64,000 bases of DNA from Aurelia coerulea (GCA_039566865.1 CM076961.1:6905501-6969500), one strand, 5' to 3'; counted from the stretch's first letter, positions 45,980-56,150 are shown. A program made the numbers and translations. The notes: generated by a model not told the origin, from the sequence alone.

Positions 45980-47565
45980 TCACAGTCAAAACAAAAAGTA
46001 CCTTGATGAAAAGAAAATATTATATGAATACCAATCTGGCTTTCGCACACATCATTCAACAGATACTTGTAAATCCTACTTGAGTGAGGATCTGAAAATG
46101 GTATGCTCACAGGCATGATTTTGATTGACCTACAAAAAGCATTCGACACAATTGACCATGAGATTTTTCTAGATAAAATGGTATGTTGCGGCTTTAGTGA
46201 CTCTACGATTTCATGGTTTAAATCTTATCTCCAGGACCGATCATTTTCTGTAAATATCGGAAAAGATTATTCAAACCCTGGTAATTTGTCATGTGGGGTT
46301 CCTCAGGGGTCAATTCTTGGTCCACTCATTTTCCTCCTGTATATGAATGACATGGCACGGGCAGTTGACTGTGACCTGCTTCTGTACGCAGATGATTCCT
46401 GCTTACTCTTTAGGGACAAAGACATCGAGAAACATAGATGCCAACTTGAATAGAAACTTCAACTCTTTGTGTGATTGGTTTTTGGAAAACAAACTAAGTA
46501 GTCATTTTGGAGAAGACAAAACCAAATATATTCTTTTCGGCTGAAAGAAATGCAAAAACCTAAAAAAGCTTGACATCAGGAGGGGTGAAATAAAAATTAA
46601 ACAGCACTCAATGCTCACATACTGTAGCTTGGATGTGCTCTGGATGAGAGTCTCTCTGGAGAATCAATGGCAACTAAAATGCTTGGAAAAATAAATGGCA
46701 AGCTGGAATTTCTGTATAGAAAACAAAGCTTTCTGGATAAATCCCTTCACAGATTGCAGTTAAATGCTCTTATTCAACCCCACTTTGATTACGCATGCAC
46801 TTCATGGTTCCCAATATTGAATAAGAGGCTGTCCAAACAAATCCAATCATAACAGAACAAATGCATTCGCCTCTATCTGAATTTAAAAAAACACAGCACA
46901 TGTTGGGGCTACAGAATTCAAAGCTATAAATTGGCTCCCCACACACAACAGAGTTGATCAACATACATGTGTAAACATAATGAAATTCTTCAAAGGAACG
47001 GCTTCAGCTTATACTGACGAAATATTCCTCCTGATCGACCAAAGCCGAGTAACACGAAGATAAAAGTTTAAATCAAACCTTCCATTTCGCAAAAGTAACA
47101 CAGGCCAAAAATGCCAGTCGTACTTCGGGCCAAAAATATGGAATAGCCTCTCTTTTGATTTAAAATCCACAAACAATATCAACTCGTTCAAAAACAAGAT
47201 CAAATACAATTTTTTCCAAAATATACAGAGAGAAGACAACAACATATATATTTTCTACTAAACTGCGCGTCCTCCCTCAAATTCATGATTTCGTCCTTAT
47301 TAAATTATGCTTTACCCAAAATCACACTAACATCTATTGATTTGTTTGTTATTGTTTTGTTGTTTGCAACCACCTCTAAGGTGACCATTATGGAAATAAG
47401 GTCAACTCGACCTTTTAATGATATCCCTGCCACTTTAATAAGGGGTGATTTCAACTTGCATTCATTAACGCTGTATTGTGTAAATGGAATTGTATCTATT
47501 TTATTATATTTTAAACAATGTAAATCTTTACTTTTGTGGCAGATTTTTACATACATACATACTGT
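45980..47565 (+). pseudogene. LINE (L2/CR1-like), TACA-tail family, copy 2, frame-broken
   Basis: RT motifs in order: YEYQSGFRTHHSTDTC (46021), LIDLQKAFDTIDHE (46125), SCGVPQGSILGPLIFLLYMN (46289) and LLLYADDSCLLF (46376, catalytic YADD). The frame then breaks repeatedly through the C-terminal part (LIQPHFDYACTSW near 46770). It is 5'-truncated. The 3' UTR ends in TACATACATACATA at about 47549-47562. It is antisense to GRAMD4 and ends about 330 bp before exon 2. Confidence 0.85.
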
Positions 47566-47895
47566 AAAAGATGTTAATGTGCTTTTGGATGAAGCATAAT
47601 TTAGTAAGGTCGAATCATGAATGTGAGAGAGGACACGTGGTTTTCGTAGAACACATACTGTATATGTTGTTATGTTGAGTAGCGGACTATTCAGGAAAAC
47701 AAAAATCCACAAAGATAGGTCACAATACAGTATATGTCTTGTAGCAATGATGAAGAGCAGCCAACCCCAAGCAACTTCAATACAGTTCTAATACAAACAT
47801 CAGAGTGCGACGTGACTTTACCCATATTCTCACTCAAGTCCTCTTATGCAAGCATGATATCAAAAAGGCATATTGAGATAAAAGGTATTTCATAC

Positions 47896-48031
47896 CTTGG
47901 CTCCGGTGGCCTTTTGGGTCTAAATTTTTTCAGTTTTTCTTCAAGTCTCTTATTCTTCTTCTGTTCTTCTTCAAGTTCTTTGGTAAGTGCCTCAACTTTT
48001 CCCTTCTCCTTTAGCTGTCTTAGCTCCTCAC
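47896..48031 (-). CDS. GRAMD4: GRAMD4 exon 2
   Basis: 136 bp with acceptor ATATTGTCAAG and donor GTATGA. It completes a glycine codon and reads EELRQLKEKGKVEALTKEL and then EEEQKKNKRLEEKLKKF. This matches the coiled coil EELRKLREE / LRQELDRERQRRMELEQKV of vertebrate GRAMD4. It ends two bases into a serine codon completed by exon 3. Confidence 0.9.
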
Positions 48032-48867
48032 CTTGACAATATAATTAAAGAATCATTTTGGAAAAGGAAAATTTGAGATGGCTGCTTTGGGAGCATCGTA
48101 CAAAGGCATATTCCCAGTTGCTGCGAGTTGCTGCGAGTTGCTGCAAGTTGACGCTCATTGGCTTTTACCCCAGCTATGCCTATGCCCCATGGTTTATCAG
48201 GGGTAAGGCCGAAAAGTCGGAGATGTCGGAGCAAACTCTCAAACTTTTTCATATCCAACTTTTCGTTTTTCCCTATATGCTATAAACAAAAAGTCGGAGA
48301 TGTTGGAGCAGGGATTTTTCTCCCTTTAATTCCGTGAATTTTGTTTGTAAAATACCTTTGTTCTCAGGCAATTTTCAATGCTCCATGGAAATGTGGTTCT
48401 AAGTTCTAAGATAACCTACTGAGATTTTCCTCCGTCTTTTCGGTTCTGCCCTACTATATGCTATAAAAAAAAAGTTGGGAATGTCGGGGCAAGGACTTGT
48501 CTCTGTTTAATTCAGTAAATGTTGATTGTAAAATGCCCTTCTTCTAAGGCAGTTTTCCATGCCCCATGGAGGTGTCGTCCTAAGATAGCCTCTGAGATTT
48601 TCCTCCGATTTTTCGTTTTTGAACTATATGCTGTTTCAAACGAAAAATCGGAGATCTCGAAGCAGGAATTTTTCTCCCTTTAATACTGTGAATTGTGTTC
48701 TATCTATAAAAGAAATCAGTAGAGCCTGCACGCGAGCTAATTTCTTCGGATCTTTCAAGTCATACAGTCCCTGTAGTTAACTGAGATTGACAAATTAGCT
48801 TTCGCATGCCTGCAACGATGCACAGAGTGGCAGTTAAAACGATATCAATTATAATCAAAGAATCAAA

Positions 48868-49509
48868 TCCTATGTGTCCTACGAATGATGGTATTGAGGA
48901 TACGGAGCATTTCTTGTTGCTTTGCCCTTCTTTCGAGATACTTCAACGACATCTTCTCGCTAGTGTCCTTGCTTTGGTACGACCATTTGGATATATTGGC
49001 CTTTCAAATGATGTTTTGACACAGCTATTACTGTATGGCGGTAAAGACGTCACTAATGAGTTAAATAAAAAGATAATCGAATTAACACTGCGTTACATCC
49101 ACAACACTGGTCGGTTTGATTAATATGGCTATAAATACGGTTTGTCACAACACAGCCACCAAGTTACTAAAGTCCCTTCTTGTATTTTTTTTGTTTTGTT
49201 TTATTTTTTGGTTTTTGTTTTGTAGTCGTTTCATATAATGTATGTAATAGTCTTGAAAGTCTATCTTAAATTAGACGTCACATGATATCTGGGCACGCAA
49301 ACTTGTCCCAAATGATCAATTCAATTTGTTTCACTAGATGACGTCTAATTTGAGATAAACTTTTAGTCTTTAGTTTTATGTAATGGCTGCGGAGTTGCCA
49401 TTGACTTTTGCTCTCCAAGGTATCGTTTTTGTAGTATCGTAAAGTAGTTTTGTAAGTAGTGTTAAAAAGTAACTTGTATTGTAAAATTTTGATTGAATAT
49501 AAAAAAAAA
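48868..49509 (+). pseudogene. LINE 3' end, same family as 35308-37846
   Basis: From 48868 the frame reads CPTNDGIEDTEHFLLLC and ends at 49123 with NTGRFD, matching the C-terminal module of the LINE at 35308 (KTGRFG). A 3' UTR follows to about 49509, ending GATTGAATATAAAAAAAA. A palindromic insert (49255-49363) interrupts the UTR. Confidence 0.75.
49255..49363. mobile_element. 109-bp palindromic MITE
   Basis: AAAGTCTATCTTAAATTAGA, continuing CGTCA, is repeated inverted as TGACGTCTAATTTGAGATAA and ACTTT. TAGTCTT occurs on both sides (49248-49254, 49364-49370), a possible 7-bp target duplication. Confidence 0.6.
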
Positions 49510-49673
49510 TCAAAGAATACTGTTGAAAACTGAATTATTTTCAGAAGTGCAGTTTCTGGTTTTGGAATTTTTGCTTCCGGGTTTTCTAATTTTTGACAAT
49601 TTTGGTCTGGGTTCTAGCACCCCCAAAGCCCCCTCCTTCCAACCTTCAGAACATATAGATGCCATGGAGCACT

Positions 49674-49737
49674 TAGCCTGCGTGCAGACTATAACCAAAT
49701 GCTACACTTTAGGATAGTTGAGTCTGCACGCAGGCTA
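49674..49737. mobile_element. 64-bp MITE with perfect 17-bp ends and 9-bp target duplication
   Basis: TAGCCTGCGTGCAGACT (49674-49690) and its exact complement (49721-49737) enclose 30 bp. TGGAGCACT flanks both sides (49665-49673, 49738-49746). A 9-bp duplication is typical of Mutator-like elements. The insertion splits the CCATGGAGC motif of the foldback right arm, which dates it after that arm. Confidence 0.85.
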
Positions 49738-50222
49738 TGGAGCACTCTGCCTTAGAAAAGGGTATTAAATTTAAATAAATTAAAGGGAACATCTCTGACT
49801 TTTCATTTATAGTTTTTAGGGCAAAAACTAAAAGTGAGAGGAAAATCTCCGAGGCTATCTGATAACTTAGAACGACACTTCCATGGAGCGTCAAAAACTG
49901 CCTTAGAAGAGGGGCATTTTACATTAAAAGTTCAATGAATCACAGGGAAAAATATCCCTGACTGCGACATCTCTGACTTTTCGGTCATAGCGAATAGGGC
50001 AACAATGAAAAGCCAGAGACAAATCTACGAGGCTATCTTAGAACGACACTTCCATGGAGCATCAAAAACTGCCTTAGAAGAAGGGAATTTTACAACGAAA
50101 ATTCCCTGAACTAAAGGGAGAAAAATCCCTGCTCTGACTTTTCGTTTACAGAAATTTGAGAGTTTGCTCCAAGATATCCAAGATCTCTAATGTCTCTGAT
50201 TGTTTGGCCTTACTGTTTATCA

Positions 50223-50671
50223 GGCCTTCTCATTTGAGGCATGTGGCGACCCACCCTCGCCTAGTCATGCAGCAATATCTCATAAGACATGTGATTCTTC
50301 ACTCTATTCATGTGAGAGCTCTCACAATCGCAAGTGCCTCTGCTGTTTACTCATCTGTATTACTTCCAGATCTTGACTTCCATTTTGCAAGTAATTAAAT
50401 CATTAATCCCAATTCAAGAAAAAACTGCTAGGAAGTGAATTGATATCAAACTGTTTCCTGTGCATAACCTGCATGATATTCACAGGTAATTTTCTGCATT
50501 GGCCTTTCATTAGAAATTCAAGGGTCCTGGAGCCCTGACAAAGGAAATTACATTTTTTGAAATACAATTTGTAAATTTTTTCTTATGAAAACAGTTAGTT
50601 CTCCTCAAGTGTCGGATTACCACCGCCGGCCACAATAGTAGTAGTGCAGAATCGCACAGGTCAGTGTCTTA
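50223..50671. other. Unassigned part of GRAMD4 intron 1
   Basis: No gene was seen. GTCGGATTACCACCGCCGG near 50611 resembles the end of the MITE at 39353-40290. Confidence 0.4.
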
Positions 50672-50939
50672 TGTCTCGTTCAATTCCTACCTTGACCATC
50701 CCCCCGGGACACCCTCGGGCATTTGCACAAAACATTTTCCCGGCCCCTGGCCATTTGACCCCACATTTTTCCCCGGTCCCCAGGCATTTGAGTAGCATTT
50801 AGCAAGAACAAGAGCTTTTGCTTATACAGTTACTGGGAATATAGCATTTTTTCAGTGCCCGGCTCCCTGGCAGTTGATCATCAATTATTCCCCGGCCCCC
50901 GGGCATTTGAGCAAGGAAAGGCTGCCCGGGGGAGGGATG

Positions 50940-51050
50940 TGTGAAAAATTATAATAACATTAGGTTTTGTTCTATTGTAGGTTGTGCAGGGGGGTTTACA
51001 TTATATTAAGCATTAAGTAAAGAACAAGAGACATATTCGTATATTTAACA
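50940..51050 (+). repeat. 5' LTR of Copia element (111 bp)
   Basis: It begins TGTGAAAAATT and ends ATTTAACA. It is the same length as the 3' LTR at 55633-55743 and differs from it at three positions (about 97% identity). Preceded by GGATG (50935-50939). Confidence 0.95.
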
Positions 51051-51051
51051 G

Positions 51052-51063
51052 TGGTAGCAGAGG
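51052..51063 (+). promoter_or_regulatory. Primer binding site, initiator tRNA-Met
   Basis: TGGTAGCAGAGG begins two bases after the 5' LTR. It is complementary to the 3' end of metazoan initiator methionine tRNA (CCTCTGCTACCA), the usual primer of many Copia elements. Confidence 0.85.
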
Positions 51064-51183
51064 GTGAAGATCCTCCTCAAGCGTTGCAGTGCATTACAGT
51101 GTGTGTGCGTGATTTCTTTTTCCTCAAGATTACAGTGACAGTAGAGATATAATTGGCGTCCAGTAACTTTTGTGCATCATGCG

Positions 51184-54100
51184 ATGAAGTTAAACCCCCC
51201 TGTCTTCAACAGTAAAGAGAAAACCTTTGAGCGATGGATGGTGGAAATCCAGATGTGGAGCGAAGTAACAGATTTGGCGAAAAATAAAAGGGGAATTGCG
51301 GTTGCCTTATCACTCCCTGAGAATGATTCCACAGTGATACGAGAACAAGTGATGGAAGAAGTGAAACTTGAGGATTTGAAGAAAGAAGACGGCTTAAAGA
51401 CTCTTCTTACATTTATGGAGAAGAAACTAGGAAAAGATGACATGGAAGATAGCTTAGAGAAGTATGAAGAATTCAAAAATTGCAGGAGAGACCAGGACCA
51501 AAAGATTGGTGAATTCATCCATGAATTTGAACAGAAATACAATCGAATTTTGAAAAAGGGAATTAAGTTGCCAGAAGAGATCCTATGTTTTGAAATATTG
51601 AGCAGTGCTAACATCAGTAAACCTGAGAAAATGCTCATTTTGTCAGGCATCAATTTTGAGAAGAAAGAGACTTTGTTTGATCAGGCCAAGAAATCTCTCA
51701 AGAAATTTAAGGGAGACTTAGCATCAAATGATGATATTGTTGGAGCCACTGCTGCACTGAAGCTGGAACCAACATATGTCACTTCTCAAGAAGAGGCACT
51801 TGTCACAGACAACCTTCAGTATCACAGAGGGCGCAGTTGGCCACGTGGACGTGGATTTCGAGGTGTTTCAAATTACAGAGGACGGAAGACAGATCGTGGT
51901 GGGTCTGCTAGGAGCAACGAGTATGTCAAGCCTGTCAACCCAAAGGGGCCTGACGGGAATCCCTTATCATGCCATGGATGTGGCTCTTATCGTCACCTTG
52001 TAGGAGCCTGTCCACATTCCTATGAGAATGCTCGAAAGACTCAACAGGCACACATTTCTGAGAGTGCAGAAAAGGTGGTACTGTTTACAGGATACAACAA
52101 AAGTGAAATAGAGCGTTTAGGTGAAGAAGCAATCAATTGTGCAGTCCTAGATACAGCCTGCACATCCACTGTGTGTGGTACCAGATGGATGCAATGCTTC
52201 CTTGATGGGTTCTCTGAAGGCGAAAGAGAGACTGTAACCAAACGCGAGGGTCACAAAATATTCAAGTTTGGTGGAGGTGAACAGTTGAAGTCCCAAATGT
52301 CTTGTCTGCTGCCATGCAGGATTGCTGGCAAGGATGTAATCATTGAAGTTGAGGTGGTAGACTCGGCTATTCCCATGTTACTGAGTCTAAAGTCATTGAA
52401 GAAAGCAAAAGCTAAGCTGAACCTTGAACGGGATACAGCAGAACTGTTTGGAACAGAGGTGCCATTGAATTTTACCACAAGTGGCCACTACTGCATTCCA
52501 GTAGACAGAAAGGTTGGTGTAAACGTTGACGAGGTATGCAATACCGTCTTGAGTGAGTTACAACAACCTGAGAGAAAGAAAGCCATTTTGAAACTGCATA
52601 TGCAATTTGCCCATCCATCAATGCCTAGACTTAAGGCTCTTATGGTAGATGCTGGAGTGTGGAAAGATGAGTACCAAGAGGAACTGAACGAGATCTATAG
52701 ATCCTGCAATACATGCAAACTTTATAGAAAGACACCTGCTCGCCCAGTAGTAGGCATGCCAATGGCCAGCAGATTCAACGAGAAAGTGGCAATGGATCTG
52801 AAGAGTTGGAAAGGCAAATACATCCTTCACATGATTGATATGTTCACTAGGCTTAGTGTCTCAGTGTTCATTAAACGAAAGACCCCAGAAGAAGTTGTTG
52901 AGAATGTCCTACAGCATTGGATCGGTGCTGGTTGGGGAGTCATGGAGGGAATTTTCTTCGACAATGGTGGAGAGTTTAATAATGATGAAGTGCGTGAGGT
53001 GGCAAGTCTGCTCAATGTGAAGATTTCCTCTACTCCTGCAGAAAGCCCTTGGAGCAACGGCTTATGTGAGAGAAACCATCAGATCACTGACAGAATGCTT
53101 GAAATTCTAGTAGAAGAAAATCCCCATACGAATGAGAAGTTGCTCCTTGCTTGGGCAAATGTTGCAAAGAATTCCCTACAGATGTGGAATGGCTTCAGCA
53201 GCTATCAACTTGTTTTGGGCAAGAATCCAAATTTACCCAATATCATGACAGAGAAGCTCCCAGCTCTGCAAGGTGTAACTACTAGTGAAATCTTGAAAAC
53301 CCATCTAGATGCTCTGTACTCTGCACGAAGAGCATTTATACAGTGTGAAGCTGATGAAAAGATCCGAAGAGCATTGCGACACCAAATAAGGACATCTGAA
53401 GAAGTATTCCTTCCCGGAGATGGTGTTTTCTACAAACGAGATGGGAGCAACAAGTGGCTTGGTCCAGGAAAGGTTATCTTTCAAGATGGGAAAGTTGTTT
53501 TTGTGCGACACGGTGGAACATATGTGCGAGTATCTACAAACAGGCTTGTCAAAGAAAGTCCACCTTCAGGGGCTGCAGCTCCCAATCCTGAAGAAGGGAC
53601 TGGGAACCATGTACCAAACAGTTATCCACCATTAGATGAGATCACAGCTGCCCCTATCCAAATGGATCACAATCAAGTAAGTGAGGTGTTAGGTGATCCT
53701 GCAATTCCAAACGGCGAGCCCCATTATCCAATTGAAAATGTGGGACAGCCAGGGCCACTACAACAGCCAGAAGAAAGACCCCATGACCCATATCAACCCC
53801 CACAGGAGCAGATGGCAGCTGAACCACGACAGCAAATTGTTTTAAAAAGAGATGATCGAATTGAATATAAGGCTCAAGAAAATGACCAGTGGACACAAGC
53901 GTCAATATTAGGAAGGGCAGGAAAAGCAAACGCTTCAACCAGATATTGGTACAATGTGGAAGACAACACGACAGGAGTCAGAAAAAGTGTTAATCTGCAA
54001 GAGTTGAACGATTGGAGGAAGATCGAAGAGGATGTTAACATGGTCCTGATCCCAAGAAACAAACAAGATGAAGCTGAATGTCTCAAAGCCAAAGAAACAG

Positions 54101-54837
54101 AGTTGCAAAAATTGGTCCACTTTGATGTTTATACTGAAGTTGAGGATAAAGGTCAGCCATGTATCTCAACTACATGGGTATTAACAGATAAAGAAGGGCA
54201 AATAAAGGCACGTCTAGTCGCACGAGGATTCGAAGAGAGTGAGAATGTCGAGAGAGACTCTCCCACAGTTGCAAAGAGTACCATGAGACTGCTTATAACG
54301 ACTGCAATGAGCAGAGGTTGGTCAATAAAGTCAAGTGATATCAAATCAGCGTTCCTACAAGGCAAAGAAATTCAGCGAGAAGTGTTTATCAAGCCTCCAG
54401 TTGAAGCCCAGCGAGGTCCTGGAAAAGTGTGGAAACTCAAGAAGACACTCTACGGATTGGTTGATGCAGCACGGCAATTTTATGAGAGTGTACGAGACGA
54501 ACTAGCAAGTCTTGGAATGAGACAGTCACAGGTTGATTCATCACTGTTCTACAAAGTTGAAAATGGCGAAGTGATTGGTGCCCTCATTACTCATATCGAT
54601 GATTTTATGCATTGCGGAAATGAGTCCTTTGATGAGACAGTGATGAAACCACTTATAACACGGTTTGTTGCTGGTAAGCAAGAGAGTAGCAATTTTCGAT
54701 ACATTGGCTTTGAAATGAAACAAACAAGTAAAGAGGCTACGTTGGATCAAGGGAAATATGTCAATAGCATAGAGGGCATACGTATCGATCCTGGAAGAGC
54801 AAAAGAGAAGAATAGTGGAACAGAAGCAGTTACGTAG
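51184..54837 (+). CDS. Copia polyprotein, first part (Gag-PR-IN-RT)
   Basis: The first in-frame ATG is at 51184; residues are counted from it. Gag occupies about 1-250. The zinc knuckle CHGCGSYRHLVGAC is at C263-C276 (CX2CX4HX4C). The aspartic protease motif is at D323 (LDTACTSTVCG), where most relatives have DSG. The pre-integrase zinc finger is H472, H477, C508, C511. The integrase triad is D538, D593 and E629 (35 residues between the last two). RT shows RLVARGFEE, DIKSAFLQG and HIDDFM (D1139, D1140). The frame ends early at a stop at 54835-54837 because of a frameshift near 54805; the homologous reading continues one frame over. In life it would assemble virus-like particles and reverse-transcribe its RNA; this copy needs the frame restored to do so. 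Confidence 0.92.
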   Translation: MKLNPPVFNSKEKTFERWMVEIQMWSEVTDLAKNKRGIAVALSLPENDSTVIREQVMEEVKLEDLKKEDGLKTLLTFMEKKLGKDDMEDSLEKYEEFKNCRRDQDQKIGEFIHEFEQKYNRILKKGIKLPEEILCFEILSSANISKPEKMLILSGINFEKKETLFDQAKKSLKKFKGDLASNDDIVGATAALKLEPTYVTSQEEALVTDNLQYHRGRSWPRGRGFRGVSNYRGRKTDRGGSARSNEYVKPVNPKGPDGNPLSCHGCGSYRHLVGACPHSYENARKTQQAHISESAEKVVLFTGYNKSEIERLGEEAINCAVLDTACTSTVCGTRWMQCFLDGFSEGERETVTKREGHKIFKFGGGEQLKSQMSCLLPCRIAGKDVIIEVEVVDSAIPMLLSLKSLKKAKAKLNLERDTAELFGTEVPLNFTTSGHYCIPVDRKVGVNVDEVCNTVLSELQQPERKKAILKLHMQFAHPSMPRLKALMVDAGVWKDEYQEELNEIYRSCNTCKLYRKTPARPVVGMPMASRFNEKVAMDLKSWKGKYILHMIDMFTRLSVSVFIKRKTPEEVVENVLQHWIGAGWGVMEGIFFDNGGEFNNDEVREVASLLNVKISSTPAESPWSNGLCERNHQITDRMLEILVEENPHTNEKLLLAWANVAKNSLQMWNGFSSYQLVLGKNPNLPNIMTEKLPALQGVTTSEILKTHLDALYSARRAFIQCEADEKIRRALRHQIRTSEEVFLPGDGVFYKRDGSNKWLGPGKVIFQDGKVVFVRHGGTYVRVSTNRLVKESPPSGAAAPNPEEGTGNHVPNSYPPLDEITAAPIQMDHNQVSEVLGDPAIPNGEPHYPIENVGQPGPLQQPEERPHDPYQPPQEQMAAEPRQQIVLKRDDRIEYKAQENDQWTQASILGRAGKANASTRYWYNVEDNTTGVRKSVNLQELNDWRKIEEDVNMVLIPRNKQDEAECLKAKETELQKLVHFDVYTEVEDKGQPCISTTWVLTDKEGQIKARLVARGFEESENVERDSPTVAKSTMRLLITTAMSRGWSIKSSDIKSAFLQGKEIQREVFIKPPVEAQRGPGKVWKLKKTLYGLVDAARQFYESVRDELASLGMRQSQVDSSLFYKVENGEVIGALITHIDDFMHCGNESFDETVMKPLITRFVAGKQESSNFRYIGFEMKQTSKEATLDQGKYVNSIEGIRIDPGRAKEKNSGTEAVT

Positions 54838-55525
54838 TCTCGTCGGTCAGTGCAATTGGGTAGCTCAAGGAACTCGTCCAGACCTTGCGTATGAGGTGGT
54901 TGAATTGAGTTCAAGGTTCAAAGATGGCCATGTATCCGACCTCATAAGAGCAAACAAAAATTTAGTCAAACTCAAACATCACAGATCATTCATCATGTTT
55001 CCAAATCTAGGGCCATGCAGAGATTGGAAGATTGTTGTATTCTCTGATGCTGCACATGCAAACATGAGTGATGGTGTTTCTAGTGTTGGAGGTCACCTTA
55101 TTTTATTGGTCGGACGGAACAAAAGAAGTGTTGTCATTGCATGGTCATGCTCAAAAATTAAGCGTGTTGTCAAGTCTACATTAGCTGCTGAGATGTTGAG
55201 CCTATCAGAAGCATTGGATCATGCTATTTATCTGAAGCAGATCATTATGGAACTGACAGGTGCAGATAATGCAAGCATTCCTGTCGAAGCTCTTGTTGAC
55301 AACAAATCAGTTGAAGATGCCATTTATTCAACCAAGTCAGTAGATGACAAACGTTTGCGTATCGATGTTGGCTCAATCAAGGAAATGTTGAATAAGAAAG
55401 AAGTAGCCAAAGTTCAGTGGATTCCTGGAGAAAAGATGCTTGCAAATGCACTTACAAAGCGTGGAGCCTCCAGTTTTGACTTGCTGAGATCTATCCAAGA
55501 GGGCCGATTGGCCATCATTGTTTAA
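54810..55525 (+). CDS. Copia polyprotein, last part (RT end and RNase H), after frameshift
   Basis: This frame overlaps the end of the first part, has no ATG of its own at the junction (54815 is GTG) and starts EQKQLRSLVGQCNWVAQGTR, a conserved Copia RT/RH connection. RNase H follows with VFSDAAHANMSDG, TLAAEMLSLSEALDHA and LVDNKSVEDAIYS. It ends at 55525, 107 bp before the 3' LTR. The single frame break is the only obvious defect in the coding region. Confidence 0.88.
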
Positions 55526-55632
55526 ACATTTTATAAGCAGCTAACTTTTATTTATTGCTGTAATTTTTTGTTCAGTTTTGTTCATATCACCGCTGGAAAG
55601 AAAACATAAAAAAAAAGAAACATTATAGTTAA

Positions 55633-55743
55633 TGTGAACAATTATAATAACATTAGGTTTTGTTCTATTGTAGGTTATGCAGGGGGGTTTACATTATATT
55701 GAGCATTAAGTAAAGAACAAGAGACATATTCGTATATTTAACA
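55633..55743 (+). repeat. 3' LTR of Copia element (111 bp)
   Basis: It starts TGTGAACAATT and ends ATTTAACA, followed by the target copy GGATG (55744-55748). An A-rich purine tract (AAAAAAAAAGAAA near 55610) lies about 15 bp upstream and may serve as the polypurine tract. Confidence 0.95.
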
Positions 55744-55839
55744 GGATGGTCAGGGTAGGAATTGAACGAGACATTATTCTGAAACCCTACAAAAAATTTT
55801 TAGATGTATATGAAGAAAAGAACATACAACACAAAACGT

Positions 55840-56150
55840 GTTGTGGCGCAGTGGTGTAATCCTCTGACTTTGCAGCCCTGTATGGAAAGTGTGACACTTG
55901 CACACCCAAGAAAAACAATAGGGTATTCAAAACAGACAATAGATCAACAATAGAGGACCCTTCTTGCACACGCGAGGTCTCAGCGAAAATTGCCCTACTT
56001 TCCATTCTGGTTTGCAGCCAGAACAGTCAGGCGGAGTAGTGGGTTCGATACCAGGTAGGACCCCACCACTTGAGCGTCGTGACAAGGGGTCGTGGACTCA
56101 ATCAGGTCTGCTATTTATTGAAAACCTATTTCATAGACTCGTATTTATGT
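55840..56150 (+). repeat. tRNA-derived SINE, split by an insertion
   Basis: An A box TGGCGCAGTGG (55844-55854) and a B box GGTTCGATACC (56042-56052) match RNA polymerase III promoter consensus. They are too far apart until a 133-bp insert is discounted; then the starts are 56 bp apart, close to tRNA spacing. The head resembles a tRNA-like SINE but I cannot name the family. The 3' boundary is approximate. Confidence 0.55.
55878..56010. mobile_element. 133-bp insertion with 9-bp target duplication
   Basis: TTTGCAGCC flanks both ends (55869-55877, 56011-56019). The ends carry ATGGAAAGT and ACTTTCCAT as imperfect inverse repeats. It sits between the A and B boxes of the SINE. The 9-bp duplication suggests a Mutator-like element. 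Confidence 0.65.

Larger units (their letters stand above)
48196..50222. mobile_element. 2-kb foldback element with tandem-repeat arms
   Basis: The left arm (48196-48715) and right arm (about 49750-50222) are inverse of each other, starting GTTTATCAGGGGTAAGGCC and ending in its diverged complement. Each arm consists of about 2.5 tandem units of about 175 bp. Each unit contains CGAAAAGTCGGAGATGTCGG, TTTTTCTCCCTTTAAT, CTTCTAAGGCAGTTTT and CTCCATGGA. The centre holds a LINE fragment, a small palindrome and a 64-bp MITE. It lies in GRAMD4 intron 1. Terminal target duplications were not resolved. Confidence 0.72.
50940..55743 (+). mobile_element. Ty1/copia LTR retrotransposon, nearly intact
   Basis: The element is 4,804 bp with 111-bp LTRs and a 5-bp target duplication GGATG (50935-50939, 55744-55748). 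A tRNA primer site directly follows the 5' LTR. The order gag, protease, integrase, reverse transcriptase, RNase H defines Copia. One frameshift splits the single long frame. It inserted into the right end of a TTA-flanked MITE within GRAMD4 intron 1, antisense to the gene. Confidence 0.95.
50672..55773. mobile_element. TTA-flanked (PIF/Harbinger-type) MITE split by a Copia element
   Basis: The left end TGTCTCGTTCAATTCCTACC (50672) and the right end GGTAGGAATTGAACGAGACA (ending 55773) are perfect inverses over 20 bp and similar over about 40 bp. They are flanked by TTA (50669-50671, 55774-55776). Removing the Copia element and its 5-bp duplication leaves about 293 bp. The interior repeats the words CCCCGGGCATTTGA several times. 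A TTA duplication fits PIF/Harbinger. Confidence 0.8.
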
